Below, piece by piece: positions 19,991 through 30,066 of a stretch of 64,000 bases of DNA (position 1 is the stretch's first letter; every line of letters begins with the position of its first letter). Position numbers and translations under genes: made by a program. The notes under the pieces are model-generated. The model made no database searches. It was not told where the DNA came from and saw only the letters and a list, made by a program, of their open reading frames with translations. The stretch covers positions 61,531 to 125,530 of the forward strand of contig NZ_UFQO01000003.1 of assembly GCF_900497595.1 (NCBI RefSeq), written 5' to 3'. The stretch comes from Treponema pectinovorum. GTDB taxonomy: Bacteria > Spirochaetota > Spirochaetia > Treponematales > Treponemataceae.

Positions 19991-20746
19991 GTGGGTCAGA
20001 AAGTAAATCCTATCGGTTTGCGTCTTGGAATTAACAAGACTTGGCAGTCTCGCTGGTATGCTAGTCCTCGTGATTATGCAGACTTGGTTCTTGAAGATAT
20101 AAAAATCCGCAAGATGGTAACTGCGTTGCCAGAGTGTCAGAATGCAGATATTGCAGAAATCGAAATTATTCGTCACCCTCAGCGTGTTACTATTGTAATT
20201 CATACAGCACGCCCAGGTGTTATTATTGGTGTAAAAGGTGCAAACATTGAAAAAATCAGTGCTGAAATTCAGGCACAGTTGACTAAAAAGGTTCAGATAA
20301 AAATCAAAGAAGTTAAACGTGCTGATATAAATGCATCTCTTATTGCACAGAATGTAGGACGCCAACTTGCTGGTCGCGGTTCATTCCGCAAGGCTCTCAA
20401 GCAGGCTTCTTCAAATGCTATGAAAGGCGGAGCACAGGGAATTAAAATTCGTTTGTCAGGTCGTCTTGGTGGCGCAGAAATGAAACGCTCAGAAGAACAC
20501 AAAGAAGGTCGTGTACCTCTTCACACTCTTCGTGCAGACATTGATTACGGCACATTTGAAGCTCATACAACATACGGTAAAATCGGTGTAAAAGTTTGGG
20601 TTTATAACGGCATGAACTACGGTAACGAAAAAACCGAAGATGCTGGACAGATTGTTCGTAAGCCTCATCACGATCGTTCTCAGGCTTCTGAAGACAAACC
20701 TAGAGCAAAACGCCCTGCTCGCGCAGCAGATTCTTCAAAGGAGTAA
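19991..20746 (+). CDS. rpsC: 30S ribosomal protein S3 (uS3)
   Basis: 251 residues with GTG start ([14 protein letters not shown]). KH domain with [17 protein letters not shown]-terminal domain with [11 protein letters not shown], and a charged tail ([21 protein letters not shown]) that is longer than in E. coli. Lines the mRNA entry channel. Confidence 0.97.
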   Translation: MGQKVNPIGLRLGINKTWQSRWYASPRDYADLVLEDIKIRKMVTALPECQNADIAEIEIIRHPQRVTIVIHTARPGVIIGVKGANIEKISAEIQAQLTKKVQIKIKEVKRADINASLIAQNVGRQLAGRGSFRKALKQASSNAMKGGAQGIKIRLSGRLGGAEMKRSEEHKEGRVPLHTLRADIDYGTFEAHTTYGKIGVKVWVYNGMNYGNEKTEDAGQIVRKPHHDRSQASEDKPRAKRPARAADSSKE

Positions 20747-20751
20747 CATAA

Positions 20752-21168
20752 ATGCTTAGTCCTAAAAGAGTTATACACCGTAAGGTACAGCGTGGCAAAT
20801 CAAAGGGAAATGCTACACGTGCAAACAACATTGACTTTGGAAAGATTGCTCTCGTAGCACTCGAACCAATCTGGTTGCAGGCTCGTCATATCGAAGCTGC
20901 TCGTGTTGCAATAAACCGTAAGCTTGAACGCAAGGGAAGTGTGTGGTTACGCGTATTCCCTGATAAGCCAATCACAAGAAAACCATCGGAAGTTCGAATG
21001 GGTAAGGGTAAAGGTGCTCCAGAATTCTGGGCAGCTAACATAAAACCAGGAGTAATCTTGTTTGAAGTTGGAGATATAGATTTGAAACTTGCTGAAGAAG
21101 CATTAAGACTTGCAGCAGACAAACTTCCAATCAAAACAAAGATTGCCTATAAACCAACTATTGACTAA
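20752..21168 (+). CDS. rplP: 50S ribosomal protein L16 (uL16)
   Basis: 138 residues: MLSPKRVIHRKVQRGKSKG, IEAARVAINRKLERKG, RMGKGKGAPEFWAA. Organises the tRNA A-site side of the large subunit. Confidence 0.98.
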   Translation: MLSPKRVIHRKVQRGKSKGNATRANNIDFGKIALVALEPIWLQARHIEAARVAINRKLERKGSVWLRVFPDKPITRKPSEVRMGKGKGAPEFWAANIKPGVILFEVGDIDLKLAEEALRLAADKLPIKTKIAYKPTID

Positions 21169-21178
21169 GGAGTAAGAT

Positions 21179-21391
21179 ATGGCTAATTCAAAGAAAAAGA
21201 ATGTAAAAGAAATGTCTTACGCCGAGTTAGTGGCTGAACGCAATGACATGAAACAAAAATACATGGATCTCCGTTTTCAAATGGTGATTGGTCATGTAGA
21301 TAATCCGATGCAAAAGCGAACAATGCGCCGCCAGATTGCGACGCTCAATACGCTCATCCGTGCAAAAGAAATTGCCGGACAGACCAAGTAG
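21179..21391 (+). CDS. rpmC: 50S ribosomal protein L29 (uL29)
   Basis: 70 residues, two-helix protein: VKEMSYAELVAERNDMKQKY and RTMRRQIATLNTLIRAKE. Tunnel-exit protein next to L23. Confidence 0.94.
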   Translation: MANSKKKNVKEMSYAELVAERNDMKQKYMDLRFQMVIGHVDNPMQKRTMRRQIATLNTLIRAKEIAGQTK

Positions 21392-21401
21392 GAGCTAACC
21401 C

Positions 21402-21677
21402 GTGGCAGAACAGGAAGTTCAGACTAAAAAGGGAGCAAAGCGTTCTTTTGTTGGTATTGTAACAAGCGACAAAATGGATAAAACCGTCGTTGTTTCAATA
21501 GATACAAAGAGAATGAATCCTCTCTATAAGAAATACGTTACACAAACTAAAAGGTGTAAGGCACATGATGAAAAGAACGAAGCTCACGTTGGTGACAAAG
21601 TTCTCATCGTTGAATGCAGTCCAATCAGCAAAGATAAATGCTGGAGACTTGCAGAAATCATCGAAAGGGCTAAATAG
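21402..21677 (+). CDS. rpsQ: 30S ribosomal protein S17 (uS17)
   Basis: 91 residues, GTG start after GGAG. OB fold with [19 protein letters not shown] and [19 protein letters not shown]. The first ten residues ([10 protein letters not shown]) are a short extra N-terminus. Confidence 0.96.
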   Translation: MAEQEVQTKKGAKRSFVGIVTSDKMDKTVVVSIDTKRMNPLYKKYVTQTKRCKAHDEKNEAHVGDKVLIVECSPISKDKCWRLAEIIERAK

Positions 21678-21694
21678 GCTAAAGGAGTTATACA

Positions 21695-22063
21695 ATGCTG
21701 CAGATGCAATCAAAATTGACTGTTGCCGATAACTCCGGAGCTAAAATAGTTCAGGTTATCAAAGTTCTCGGCGGTACTCACCGTCGTTATGCTGGAATCG
21801 GTGATGTTGTTGTTGTAGCAGTTAAGGAAGCACTTCCTACTTCTACAATAAAAGAAGGTACAGTTGAAAAAGCTGTAATCGTCCGTGTATCTAAAGAATA
21901 CCGTCGCCCTGATGGAACATATATTCGCTTTGACGATAATGCTTGCGTTATCGTTGATGCTGATAAAAATCCAAAAGGAAAACGTATATTTGGACCTGTT
22001 GCCCGCGAACTTCGCGATATGGATTTTATGAAAATCGTATCACTTGCTCCGGAAGTACTGTAA
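21695..22063 (+). CDS. rplN: 50S ribosomal protein L14 (uL14)
   Basis: 122 residues: [49 protein letters not shown] seven bases before ATG 21695 supports this start. Bridges to 16S rRNA. Confidence 0.98.
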   Translation: MLQMQSKLTVADNSGAKIVQVIKVLGGTHRRYAGIGDVVVVAVKEALPTSTIKEGTVEKAVIVRVSKEYRRPDGTYIRFDDNACVIVDADKNPKGKRIFGPVARELRDMDFMKIVSLAPEVL

Positions 22064-22075
22064 GGAGACTCAATT

Positions 22076-22390
22076 ATGGAAAAGAAATTTAGAATCCGTA
22101 AAGACGATACCGTACAGGTAATCGCTGGAAAAGATAAGGGTAAACGCGGAACTGTTGTTCGTGTAGTTGCTAAAAAAGATGCCGTAATCGTTTCAGGCGT
22201 AAATATGGTAAAAAAAGCAATGAAAAAGCGCAGTCAGCAGGATCAGGGTGGAATCGCAGAGATTGAAGCACCAATCAATATTTCTAATGTTGCAATGGTT
22301 TGCAAAAAATGCGGTCCTACTAAGATTGGATATAAAATTGACGGCGACAAGAAAATTCGTGTTTGCCGTAAGTGTGGAGAAGCACTGTAA
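22076..22390 (+). CDS. rplX: 50S ribosomal protein L24 (uL24)
   Basis: 104 residues with an N-terminal KOW motif ([19 protein letters not shown]) and a C-terminal zinc-type pair CKKCG / CRKCG. Assembly initiator of the 50S subunit. Its stop overlaps the rplE ATG by one base. Confidence 0.97.
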   Translation: MEKKFRIRKDDTVQVIAGKDKGKRGTVVRVVAKKDAVIVSGVNMVKKAMKKRSQQDQGGIAEIEAPINISNVAMVCKKCGPTKIGYKIDGDKKIRVCRKCGEAL

Positions 22391-22941
22391 TGGATAAGTA
22401 CGTACCACGGCTTAAGAAAGTCTACAAGGACACTATCGCTCCTGAGCTCTTTAAAGAACTCGGTTACACATCCGTAATGCAAATTCCTGCCGTTAAAAAG
22501 GTAGTTGTGAGCATGGGTGTTGGCGAAGCTCTCACAAACAAGAAACTCCTTGATGCCGCAGTAACTGATTTAACTCAGATTACTGGACAGCATGCTGTAA
22601 AAACTAAGGCAAAAAAGAGTATTGCTAACTTTAAACTTCGTGAGGGCAATGAAGTTGGTGTAATGGTAACATTGCGCGGTAACATTATGTATGAATTTTT
22701 GGACCGCTTAATCAATGTTGCATTACCTCGTGTAAAGGATTTCCGCGGAATAAAATCAACAGGTTTTGATGGACACGGAAATTTCTCTCTTGGAATTACG
22801 GAACAGATAATTTTCCCAGAAATTGATTTCGATAAAATCGTAAAAATTGCTGGTATGAACATTTCTATCGTAACAAGCGCTCGCACAGATGCAGAAGCTC
22901 GTGCATTGCTGACCAAGTTCAATATGCCTTTCAGAAAGTAG
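22390..22941 (+). CDS. rplE: 50S ribosomal protein L5 (uL5)
   Basis: 183 residues from ATG 22390 ([18 protein letters not shown]), overlapping the rplX stop; an upstream in-frame GTG inside rplX is rejected. [20 protein letters not shown] and [19 protein letters not shown] are typical. Contacts 5S rRNA. Confidence 0.97.
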   Translation: MDKYVPRLKKVYKDTIAPELFKELGYTSVMQIPAVKKVVVSMGVGEALTNKKLLDAAVTDLTQITGQHAVKTKAKKSIANFKLREGNEVGVMVTLRGNIMYEFLDRLINVALPRVKDFRGIKSTGFDGHGNFSLGITEQIIFPEIDFDKIVKIAGMNISIVTSARTDAEARALLTKFNMPFRK

Positions 22942-22951
22942 GTGAGGATCA

Positions 22952-23137
22952 ATGGCTAAGAAATCAATGGTTATCAAAGCAAATCGCACACCAAAGTATA
23001 GCACTCGTCGCTATAACAGATGTCAGATTTGTGGTCGTCCACGCGGTTACTTGCGCAAATTTAAAATTTGCCGTATCTGTTTCCGCAAGTTAGCAGGTGA
23101 AGGCCTTTTGCCAGGCGTTACAAAATCAAGTTGGTAG
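22952..23137 (+). CDS. rpsN: 30S ribosomal protein S14, zinc-binding short form (uS14)
   Basis: 61-residue type-Z S14 with CQIC and CRIC zinc pairs and [10 protein letters not shown]. Adjacent rplE and rpsH positions fit the spc operon. No zinc-free paralogue is in the window. Confidence 0.97.
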   Translation: MAKKSMVIKANRTPKYSTRRYNRCQICGRPRGYLRKFKICRICFRKLAGEGLLPGVTKSSW

Positions 23138-23152
23138 TGGAGGAGAATAGAA

Positions 23153-23551
23153 ATGAGTGCATCAGACCCAATAGCAGATATGCTCACTAAGGTTCGCAAC
23201 GCAGTTCAGGCTCGCCACGAAAAAGTTGATGTTTCTACATCAAAACTCAAGCTTGAAATTGTTAAGATCCTTAAAACAGAAGGTTATATAAAGAATTTTA
23301 AGAAAGTTCAGGAGGAAGGTCATTCTATAATCCGTATTTTCTTAAAGTATGATGAATCAAACGATTCGGTTATCCACGGTATTGAAAAGATTTCAACACC
23401 TGGTCGTCGAGTTTATTCAGGTTACAAAGATCTGCCACGTGTTCTTAATGGATACGGAACATTGATCGTTTCTACTTCTTCTGGCGTTACAACTGGAAAG
23501 AAAGCAAGCGAAAAAATGGTTGGTGGAGAACTCGTTTGCAAAGTTTGGTAA
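23153..23551 (+). CDS. rpsH: 30S ribosomal protein S8 (uS8)
   Basis: 132 residues: [21 protein letters not shown] at the start and [20 protein letters not shown] at the end. In E. coli S8 represses the spc operon through the L5 region; no site was identified here. Confidence 0.98.
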   Translation: MSASDPIADMLTKVRNAVQARHEKVDVSTSKLKLEIVKILKTEGYIKNFKKVQEEGHSIIRIFLKYDESNDSVIHGIEKISTPGRRVYSGYKDLPRVLNGYGTLIVSTSSGVTTGKKASEKMVGGELVCKVW

Positions 23552-23563
23552 TAGGAGGAAGAT

Positions 23564-24103
23564 ATGTCAAAAATCGGTAAACTTCCTGTTACTATTCCAG
23601 CAGGAGTTACAGTTACAGTAAATGCAGGTGAAATTGTAGTAAAGGGACCAAAAGGCGAATTAAAGCAGCATGTAAATGATTGCGTTAAATTCGAGGTAAA
23701 AGATGGTACTCTCACAGTTACTCCTGTTGATGAATCAAAAGCGGCAAGGGCTTCTCATGGTCTTTATCGTGCTTTGGTTTTTAATATGGTAACTGGTGTT
23801 ACACAAGGTTTTTCAAAAACTCTCGTAGTAAATGGTGTAGGATTTAGATCTGAAGTTCAGGGAAAGCACTTGGTTATGAACCTTGGTTTTTCTTCTGACT
23901 TTATCGCTGTAATTCCAGATGGACTTACTGTAACTACAGATGCTAGTGGCAAAGTTACGATTTCTGGTGCTGACAAGAAACTTGTTGGTGAATTCAGCGC
24001 ACAAATCCGTAAACTTCGTCTCCCAGAGCCTTATAAAGGAAAGGGAATTCGTTATAGTGATGAAATTATCAGACGCAAGGTCGGAAAGACTGGCGTAAAA
24101 TAA
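23564..24103 (+). CDS. rplF: 50S ribosomal protein L6 (uL6)
   Basis: 179 residues, two repeated alpha/beta domains, C-terminal [20 protein letters not shown]. Near the factor-binding site. AGGAGG SD. Confidence 0.98.
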   Translation: MSKIGKLPVTIPAGVTVTVNAGEIVVKGPKGELKQHVNDCVKFEVKDGTLTVTPVDESKAARASHGLYRALVFNMVTGVTQGFSKTLVVNGVGFRSEVQGKHLVMNLGFSSDFIAVIPDGLTVTTDASGKVTISGADKKLVGEFSAQIRKLRLPEPYKGKGIRYSDEIIRRKVGKTGVK

Positions 24104-24114
24104 GGTGTAGCATA

Positions 24115-24477
24115 ATGTTAAAGAAACTTAATGATAAAGCAAGAAAGCGCCTTCATCGTAAGGTTCATATCCGTAAATCAGTTTACGGAACTGCTGCTCG
24201 CCCACGTATGACTGTAACGCGCAGCAATACAAACCTTTACGCTCAGGTTATTGATGATGACGAAGGTGTAACACTTGCTTCAATTTCCACTTTGGAAAAA
24301 GAATTCGCTGAATTGAAAGCTAATATTGGCGATGCAGCAAAACTTGGTGAAGCGTTTGGAAAGCGTCTTCAGGACAAAAAAATTACAACTGTAGTTTTTG
24401 ACCGCAACGGATATCTGTATCATGGTGTTGTTAAGGCACTGGCAGATGGAACCCGCAAAGCAGGTATCATTTTCTAG
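24115..24477 (+). CDS. rplR: 50S ribosomal protein L18 (uL18)
   Basis: 120 residues: [40 protein letters not shown]. 5S rRNA binder with L5. Confidence 0.97.
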   Translation: MLKKLNDKARKRLHRKVHIRKSVYGTAARPRMTVTRSNTNLYAQVIDDDEGVTLASISTLEKEFAELKANIGDAAKLGEAFGKRLQDKKITTVVFDRNGYLYHGVVKALADGTRKAGIIF

Positions 24478-24486
24478 GAGAGTCGA

Positions 24487-25002
24487 ATGGAACGCCAAAA
24501 CAAGTTCGAAAGAGAAAGAGAACAGAAAGAATTCGTTGAAAAACTTGTTAGACTGAATCGTACAGCGAAAACCGTAAAAGGCGGACGCCGCATGTCATTC
24601 TCAGCTCTCACAGTTGTAGGCGATGGAAAAGGCCGCGTTGGATACGGATTTGGAAAAGCAAATGATGTATCCGAAGCTATTAGAAAGAGTATTGATAAGG
24701 CAAAAAGAAATTTGATTACAGTTCCTGTAAAAAATGGAACTCTCCCACACGAGATTCTTGGAAAATACAAGAGTTCTTCAATTTTTCTAAAACCTGCTTG
24801 TGCTGGAACCGGAATTATCGCTGGTGGTCCAGTGCGTGCAATTATGGATTCGATTGGAGCAACTGATGTAATTTCAAAATCACTCGGTTCTTCAAGCCCT
24901 GTCAATGTTGTAAGAGCAACTTTTGAAGCACTCCAGAATCTTATGGATGCAAAATCGGTTGCTGCAAACAGAGGTAAATCTCTACAGGAAATGTGGGGTT
25001 AA
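24487..25002 (+). CDS. rpsE: 30S ribosomal protein S5 (uS5)
   Basis: 171 residues: dsRNA-binding fold KGGRRMSFSALTVVGDGKGR, GYGFGKANDVSEAIRKS, GPVRAIMDSIGATDVISKS. Works in decoding fidelity with S4, whose gene rpsD is not in this cluster. Confidence 0.98.
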   Translation: MERQNKFEREREQKEFVEKLVRLNRTAKTVKGGRRMSFSALTVVGDGKGRVGYGFGKANDVSEAIRKSIDKAKRNLITVPVKNGTLPHEILGKYKSSSIFLKPACAGTGIIAGGPVRAIMDSIGATDVISKSLGSSSPVNVVRATFEALQNLMDAKSVAANRGKSLQEMWG

Positions 25003-25004
25003 TC

Positions 25005-25190
25005 ATGGCTAAAAAAATAAAGGTAACTCTTGTAAAGAGTACAATCGGTCAAAATCCATCTAAGGTTGCTACTGTACGCAGCCTTGGACTTAAAAAGATT
25101 AGCTCTTCAAATATTTTGGAAGCAACACCAGCCATTCTTGGAATGGTTAATGCTGTATCACACCTGGTTACTATTGAGGAAGTAAAATAA
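25005..25190 (+). CDS. rpmD: 50S ribosomal protein L30 (uL30)
   Basis: 61 residues from ATG 25005 (MAKKIKVTLVKSTIGQNPSK), two bases after rpsE; a GTG inside rpsE is rejected. L30 is missing in several bacterial groups, so its presence is informative. Stop overlaps rplO start (TAATG). Confidence 0.95.
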   Translation: MAKKIKVTLVKSTIGQNPSKVATVRSLGLKKISSSNILEATPAILGMVNAVSHLVTIEEVK

Positions 25191-25654
25191 TGGCAGATTT
25201 CATATTGAGCGCACCAGAAGGTGCAAATAAGAAAAAACGCATTGTTGGTCGCGGTTCTTCATCAGGTCGTGGAACAACTGCGGGTAAAGGAAACAAGGGA
25301 CAGCAGTCTCGTTCTGGTGGAAAGACATATATCGGTTTTGAAGGTGGGCAGATGCCACTTTATCGCCGTATTGCACATCGTGGTTTCTCAAATTACCCTT
25401 TCAAGAAAGAATTTGTTGTAGTAAACACAGTTCTTCTTGAACAAAAATATTCAGATGGCGAAACAGTAAACAAGGAAACTCTTGTTGCTAAAGGTTTAAT
25501 CGCTAAGGTTGACTCTTTGGTAAAAATTCTTGGTACTGGAAATTTAACAAAAAAACTTACAGTTGATGTAGATAAGGTTTCTGCTTCTGCAAAAACTAAA
25601 ATCGAAAGCGCTGGGGGCTCTGTTAAAACAGCTTCTGAAGACAACGCTAATTAA
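25190..25654 (+). CDS. rplO: 50S ribosomal protein L15 (uL15)
   Basis: 154 residues: Gly-rich N-terminus (GRGSSSGRGTTAGKGNKGQQ), GFEGGQMPLYRRIAHRGF, and the C-terminal globular domain. Coupled to rpmD; secY follows in 19 bases. Confidence 0.97.
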   Translation: MADFILSAPEGANKKKRIVGRGSSSGRGTTAGKGNKGQQSRSGGKTYIGFEGGQMPLYRRIAHRGFSNYPFKKEFVVVNTVLLEQKYSDGETVNKETLVAKGLIAKVDSLVKILGTGNLTKKLTVDVDKVSASAKTKIESAGGSVKTASEDNAN

Positions 25655-25673
25655 ATAAGTACTGGAGACACAC

Positions 25674-27008
25674 ATGGCAAACAATCCGATTGTAAACATG
25701 TTTAGAATTAAAGAGTTGCGTAATCGCTTGCTCTTTACTTTAGCTATTCTTGCAATATACCGTCTAGGATGCGTGCTGACAATTCCTGGAATCAACGCTG
25801 AAGTGCTTGTCGCTTATTTCAACAATCTTGCAAAGAGTGGTGAAAACGCATTTGCCAGTTACATGGACTTTTTTGCCGGTGGTGCATTCTCTAATTTTTC
25901 TGTGTTCATGCTCGGTGTAATGCCGTACATTTCAACACAGATTATTTTGCAGTTGGCGCTGATTATCTTCCCTTCTCTTAAACGCATTGTTCAAGAAGAT
26001 GGTGGTCAGCGTAAATTTGCAACCTGGACGAGAATCGGTACAGTTTTTGTATGTTTGATTCAGTCTCTGGCTGTAACTGTATATGCAAATAGCATTCCAG
26101 GTGCAATCATCTTGGAAAGCGACCTTGCATTCAGACTGCTTGCAATGCTCACTGTTACTACAGGTGCTATGATTACCGTTTGGCTTGGTGATCAGATTAC
26201 AAGCCGTGGTATCGGAAACGGAATTTCAATTCTCATTTTTGCCGGTATCGTTGCTCGTCTTCCTCATGCTGTAATTGAACTTACACAAAAAGTTCGCAGC
26301 CATGAAATCAATGCCGTTGCTGTAATCGTTGTAATTTTGATGTTTTTTGGAATTATTGCGCTTGTAGTTTATGAACAGTCCGGCGAACGTAAAATCCCAG
26401 TTCACTATGCTAAGCGCGTGGTTGGACGGAAGATGTACGGTGGACAGAGTACTTATATTCCATTCAAAATAAATCCGTCGGGGGTTATTCCTGTAATTTT
26501 TGCATCATCGTTTTTAACATTCCCGTTACAGATTGTTTCTAGTATTGGTAGCAGCAAAGCTTCTGCTGGTTGGATTTCAAAATTATCCTACATACTGCAA
26601 CCTACTGGAGTTACATACAACGTTTTGTTGGTACTTTTAATCGTATTTTTTGCATACTTCTACACACAGGTAACCCTGAACCCCACAGAAATCGCGAAGA
26701 ATATAAGAGAAAACGGAGGTTCTATTCCAGGAATCCGAACCGACAAGACTGAAGAATACATGCAGAAGGTTTTAAACCGTCTCGTGTTGCCAGGCTCACT
26801 CTATCTTGCTGCAATCGCAGTTTTGCCAACTATCATCCAAACACTCTTTGGATTCCCTCAGTCAATAGCAATGTTGATGGGTGGAACTTCATTGTTGATT
26901 TTGGTAGGTGTTGACCTTGATACTATGAGTCAGGTAGAAGCACTTCTTAAAATGCACCACTCAGAAGGTCTTGTTAAGAAGGGGAAATTACGTTCAAGAA
27001 ATCTATAG
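25674..27008 (+). CDS. secY: Preprotein translocase subunit SecY
   Basis: 444 residues, ten predicted membrane spans. ITSRGIGNGISILIFAGI, the cytosolic loop HYAKRVVGRKMYGGQSTYIP and GIRTDKTEEYMQKVLNR are typical. Forms the Sec channel with SecE (2.5 kb). The stop codon lies inside a 12-bp inverted repeat. Confidence 0.98.
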   Translation: MANNPIVNMFRIKELRNRLLFTLAILAIYRLGCVLTIPGINAEVLVAYFNNLAKSGENAFASYMDFFAGGAFSNFSVFMLGVMPYISTQIILQLALIIFPSLKRIVQEDGGQRKFATWTRIGTVFVCLIQSLAVTVYANSIPGAIILESDLAFRLLAMLTVTTGAMITVWLGDQITSRGIGNGISILIFAGIVARLPHAVIELTQKVRSHEINAVAVIVVILMFFGIIALVVYEQSGERKIPVHYAKRVVGRKMYGGQSTYIPFKINPSGVIPVIFASSFLTFPLQIVSSIGSSKASAGWISKLSYILQPTGVTYNVLLVLLIVFFAYFYTQVTLNPTEIAKNIRENGGSIPGIRTDKTEEYMQKVLNRLVLPGSLYLAAIAVLPTIIQTLFGFPQSIAMLMGGTSLLILVGVDLDTMSQVEALLKMHHSEGLVKKGKLRSRNL

Positions 27009-27049
27009 AATTCATAAAAAATTAAATTTTTTCTTAGGAATTCTATAGA
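27002..27049 (+). promoter_or_regulatory. Perfect 12-bp inverted repeat at the secY stop codon
   Basis: TCTATAGAATTC (27002-27013) and GAATTCTATAGA (27038-27049), with inner AAAAAATT/AATTTTTT. No U tract follows the outer stem, so processing or mRNA stability is more likely than termination. A further CTCGAAT/ATTCGAG stem lies before rpmJ. Confidence 0.55.
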
Positions 27050-27152
27050 ACAACAAAGGGAATATATGGTAGATTAGATAACTCGAATTGTAGTTCATTG
27101 CGAATTGCCATGATTCGAGAGTAAATATCATACTTTCCCTAGGGGGACTTTT

Positions 27153-27266
27153 ATGAAAGTACGAACCAGCGTAAAGCCCATCTGCGATAAGTGTAAGGTT
27201 ATAAAAAGAAACGGAGTTATCCGCATTATTTGCATAAACCCAAAGCATAAGCAGAGACAGGGTTAA
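27153..27266 (+). CDS. rpmJ: 50S ribosomal protein L36 (bL36)
   Basis: 37 residues: [20 protein letters not shown] and zinc ligands C11, C14, C27 and H32. Start ATG 27153 after AGGGGG. Directly follows secY, without infA, adk or map between. Confidence 0.95.
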   Translation: MKVRTSVKPICDKCKVIKRNGVIRIICINPKHKQRQG

Positions 27267-27276
27267 GGAGTAACAG

Positions 27277-27648
27277 ATGGCTCGAATTGCGGGAGTTGAC
27301 CTCCCTAATAAACATGTCGTTGTTGCATTGACTTATATTTACGGTATCGGTCGTTCATCTGCAAAAGCGATTTGTGAAAAATGTAAGATTAATCCTGAAA
27401 AAATGTTGAATGATTTGGATCAGGATGAGCAGGCAAAACTTCGTTCTGTAATCGATACAGAATACAAAGTTGAAGGACATCTTCGCTCTGAAATTGGTCT
27501 TAACATCAAACGTCTTATGGACATTGGTTGCTATCGTGGTCTTCGTCATCGCAAAGGTTTGCCTGTTCGTGGTCAGCGTACTCGCACAAATTCACGAACT
27601 CGCAAGGGTAAAAAGAAGACAGTTGCTAACAAGAAAAAGGCTGTCTGA
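27277..27648 (+). CDS. rpsM: 30S ribosomal protein S13 (uS13)
   Basis: 123 residues: [40 protein letters not shown] and a Lys-rich tail reaching the P-site tRNA. Eleven bases after rpmJ. Confidence 0.98.
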   Translation: MARIAGVDLPNKHVVVALTYIYGIGRSSAKAICEKCKINPEKMLNDLDQDEQAKLRSVIDTEYKVEGHLRSEIGLNIKRLMDIGCYRGLRHRKGLPVRGQRTRTNSRTRKGKKKTVANKKKAV

Positions 27649-27668
27649 TAGGACGGAGGATTTAATTA

Positions 27669-28049
27669 ATGGCTACCGTAAAAAAACGAAAGGAAAAGAA
27701 GAGCGTATACGAAGGAAACGTATATATCCAGGCTACGTTCAACAATACTATCGTAACAATTACCGACTTAAACGGAAATGCTCTTTCATGGGCATCTTCT
27801 GGCGGACTCGGCTTTCGTGGAGCGAAAAAATCAACTCCATTTGCTGCACAGACAGTTACAGAAACTGCAGTACAGAAAGCTGTAAGTTATGGTCTGCGTG
27901 AAGTTCACGTATTCGTAAAAGGTCCAGGAATGGGTCGCGAAAATGCTGTTCGTGCTCTTGGAACTTTGGGACTAAAAGTAAAATCGATTTCCGATGTTAC
28001 TCCAATCCCACACAACGGATGTCGTCCACGCAAAACTCGCCGCATGTAG
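27669..28049 (+). CDS. rpsK: 30S ribosomal protein S11 (uS11)
   Basis: 126 residues: [55 protein letters not shown]. Followed by a 182-base gap instead of rpsD. Confidence 0.98.
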   Translation: MATVKKRKEKKSVYEGNVYIQATFNNTIVTITDLNGNALSWASSGGLGFRGAKKSTPFAAQTVTETAVQKAVSYGLREVHVFVKGPGMGRENAVRALGTLGLKVKSISDVTPIPHNGCRPRKTRRM

Positions 28050-28231
28050 TTAGTTTTAGTGATGAAATGGATGTTCTTTGTAATATCCATTTTTATCATT
28101 AAATCTGCTCAAAGGTTTGTAAAAGTTAGGTTTTAATCGGGAATATTCCTGAGTAAAAGTATTTAGATGGCTGGTCTTTTGACTGGTCGTTATAGATGGC
28201 TCTTTGTTGAGCGTAAATAAAAGGAGTTCAG
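28050..28231 (+). promoter_or_regulatory. Structured rpsK-rpoA gap
   Basis: No gene. TGAT-g-AAATGGAT (28060-) pairs with ATCCATTT-tt-ATCA (to 28098) followed by TTAAATC; then CGGGAATATTCCTG, a duplicated CTGGTC/ACTGGTC around TTTTG, and GCTC/GAGC before the AAAGGAG SD of rpoA. rpsD normally sits here in many bacteria. Role as attenuator or processing site is inferred. Confidence 0.4.
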
Positions 28232-29290
28232 ATGGCACGTAAAAACCTCTTGAAAGGTTTCAAAAAACCAAAGGGTATTACATTTGAACATCTCGAAACA
28301 AATCCAAATTATGGAAAATTTACAGCATATCCGTTTGAACCAGGATTTGGTACAACGATTGGAAATACACTCCGCCGAGTGCTTCTTTCTTCAATTCAGG
28401 GATATGCGGTAACTTCTGTAAGGATTACTTCATACGATGCTGAGGGTGTACCTCGTGTAATTCAAAGCGAATTTGATTCAATAGCAAATGTTTCAGAAGA
28501 TACACTTGAAATTTTGAACAGCCTAAAGATGATTCGCTTTAAGCTTGCTAACGACGCAGAGCAGGATACTCTCCTTTTTGATTTTAAAGGTCCTGGAAAA
28601 GTAACAAGCAATGATTTTGAAAAAGAAGGGCAATTAGAAGTTCTTACAAAGGATGTTCCTGTATTTACAATGATGGAAGGTGCAAACCTTAGCATTGAAT
28701 TTCAGGTTGACCTTGGAAGAGGTTATGTCCCTGCAGAAGTAAACGGTAATTATGTAGAAATTGTAGGCACCATTCCTATGGATGCAATTTTTTCTCCTGT
28801 TCGCAAGGTTAAGTATGCTATTGAACCTTGTCGCGTTGGTGAAAGAAACGACTACGATAAATTGGTTCTTGAAGTTTGGACTGATGGTACGATTTCTCCA
28901 GAAGATGCGCTTGCTGAAGCAGCAAAGATTGCAAAAGATCATTTTTCAATTTTTGTAAACTTTAGCGACAACGATGTTTCAAGTTCAGACGATATGGATG
29001 AAGGTGATGAAAGGGTTCGTTCCTTGCTCAATACTCCTGTAGAAGAACTGGAACTTTCTGTTCGCTCTTCAAACTGTCTTAAAAATGCAAATATCCGTAC
29101 AATCGGAGAATTGACACGCAAGACAGAAGATGATATTGCCAAAACAAGAAACTTTGGTAAAAAATCTCTTACTGAAATTAAAGAAAAGCTCCTTGAATGG
29201 GGTCTTACACTTGGAATGACAGATTACAGTCATCTTAAGAATGTAAATTTGGCAAATCCAAAGCAAAAGGAAGAATCCGATGAATCATAA
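28232..29290 (+). CDS. rpoA: RNA polymerase alpha subunit
   Basis: 352 residues. NTD with [20 protein letters not shown] and [17 protein letters not shown] (dimer and assembly), CTD with [14 protein letters not shown] keeping the UP-element Arg, and [13 protein letters not shown]. Overlaps rplQ by 11 bases. Confidence 0.98.
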   Translation: MARKNLLKGFKKPKGITFEHLETNPNYGKFTAYPFEPGFGTTIGNTLRRVLLSSIQGYAVTSVRITSYDAEGVPRVIQSEFDSIANVSEDTLEILNSLKMIRFKLANDAEQDTLLFDFKGPGKVTSNDFEKEGQLEVLTKDVPVFTMMEGANLSIEFQVDLGRGYVPAEVNGNYVEIVGTIPMDAIFSPVRKVKYAIEPCRVGERNDYDKLVLEVWTDGTISPEDALAEAAKIAKDHFSIFVNFSDNDVSSSDDMDEGDERVRSLLNTPVEELELSVRSSNCLKNANIRTIGELTRKTEDDIAKTRNFGKKSLTEIKEKLLEWGLTLGMTDYSHLKNVNLANPKQKEESDES

Positions 29291-29798
29291 GAATGGTTTT
29301 AATCCTCTTTCGCGCACGACCGCACATCGCCGTGCAATGTCGCGAAATATGGTAACTTCACTTTTCAGATTTGAACGCATTACGACTACAAGTGCTAAAG
29401 CAAAAGAAGTTCGTAAGGCTGCTAAAAAATTGATTACACGCAGCAAGGTTGACTCTGTACACAACCGCCGTATTGCTGGAAAGTTCATTCAAGATGAAAA
29501 GATTTTGAATAAACTTTTTACAGAACTTGGTCCAAGAATGAAGGATCGCAAAGGTGGTTACACTCGTATCCTTAAAATAGGATTTCGTCAGGGTGATGCT
29601 GCAGATATGGTTATTCTTGAATTGGTTGACTACAAGCTTCCAACTGAAGAATCTAAAGAAAAGCCAGCAAAGGCTGTTAAAAAGGCAGAACCAAAATCAG
29701 ATGCTTCTGAAAAACCTGCAAAAAAGCCTGCTGCAAAAAAAGCACCAGCTAAAGCAAAGACTGCAAAAGCAGCTCCTGCTGCTGAAGAAGCAAAATAA
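29280..29798 (+). CDS. rplQ: 50S ribosomal protein L17 (bL17) with a long Lys/Ala tail
   Basis: 172 residues; the L17 core (residues 1-about 118: [40 protein letters not shown]) is followed by about 50 residues of low-complexity Lys/Ala/Pro sequence ([20 protein letters not shown] and so on), resembling histone-H1-like tails. Most L17 proteins end soon after the core. The start lies inside rpoA, after AAAAGGA, so the two are probably coupled. Confidence 0.95.
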   Translation: MNHKNGFNPLSRTTAHRRAMSRNMVTSLFRFERITTTSAKAKEVRKAAKKLITRSKVDSVHNRRIAGKFIQDEKILNKLFTELGPRMKDRKGGYTRILKIGFRQGDAADMVILELVDYKLPTEESKEKPAKAVKKAEPKSDASEKPAKKPAAKKAPAKAKTAKAAPAAEEAK

Positions 29799-29809
29799 GG
29801 AGTTAACTT

Positions 29810-30046
29810 ATGTCTAAAGCACATCGCGGAACCGGTGTTCGTACCGAACCAAGCCACGGACGTGGAAAATGCCCACGCTGCGGTAACGAAAATATCAAAA
29901 CTCTCTATGAAAAAGAGATTGACGGTGCAACTGTAAAAGTATGTAAATTCTGTAACGCTGCACTTAAAAATGCTGCAAGAGTAGAAGCAAGAAAAGCAAA
30001 ACCTGCTGTGGCAGACGCTCCTGCAACTGAAGAAGCACAAGCTTAA
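29810..30046 (+). CDS. Small zinc-ribbon protein of unknown function
   Basis: 78 residues, CPRC and CKFC pairs about 26 residues apart forming a likely zinc ribbon, basic N-terminus (MSKAHRGTGVRTEPSHGRGK) and an Ala-rich tail. SD AAGGAG; twelve bases after rplQ and before the operon terminator, so it is co-transcribed with ribosomal genes and may bind the ribosome or RNA. It is not L32, L28 or another recognised ribosomal protein. Confidence 0.8.
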   Translation: MSKAHRGTGVRTEPSHGRGKCPRCGNENIKTLYEKEIDGATVKVCKFCNAALKNAARVEARKAKPAVADAPATEEAQA

Positions 30047-30066
30047 TGTAAGCTTTTGTGCTCTAC

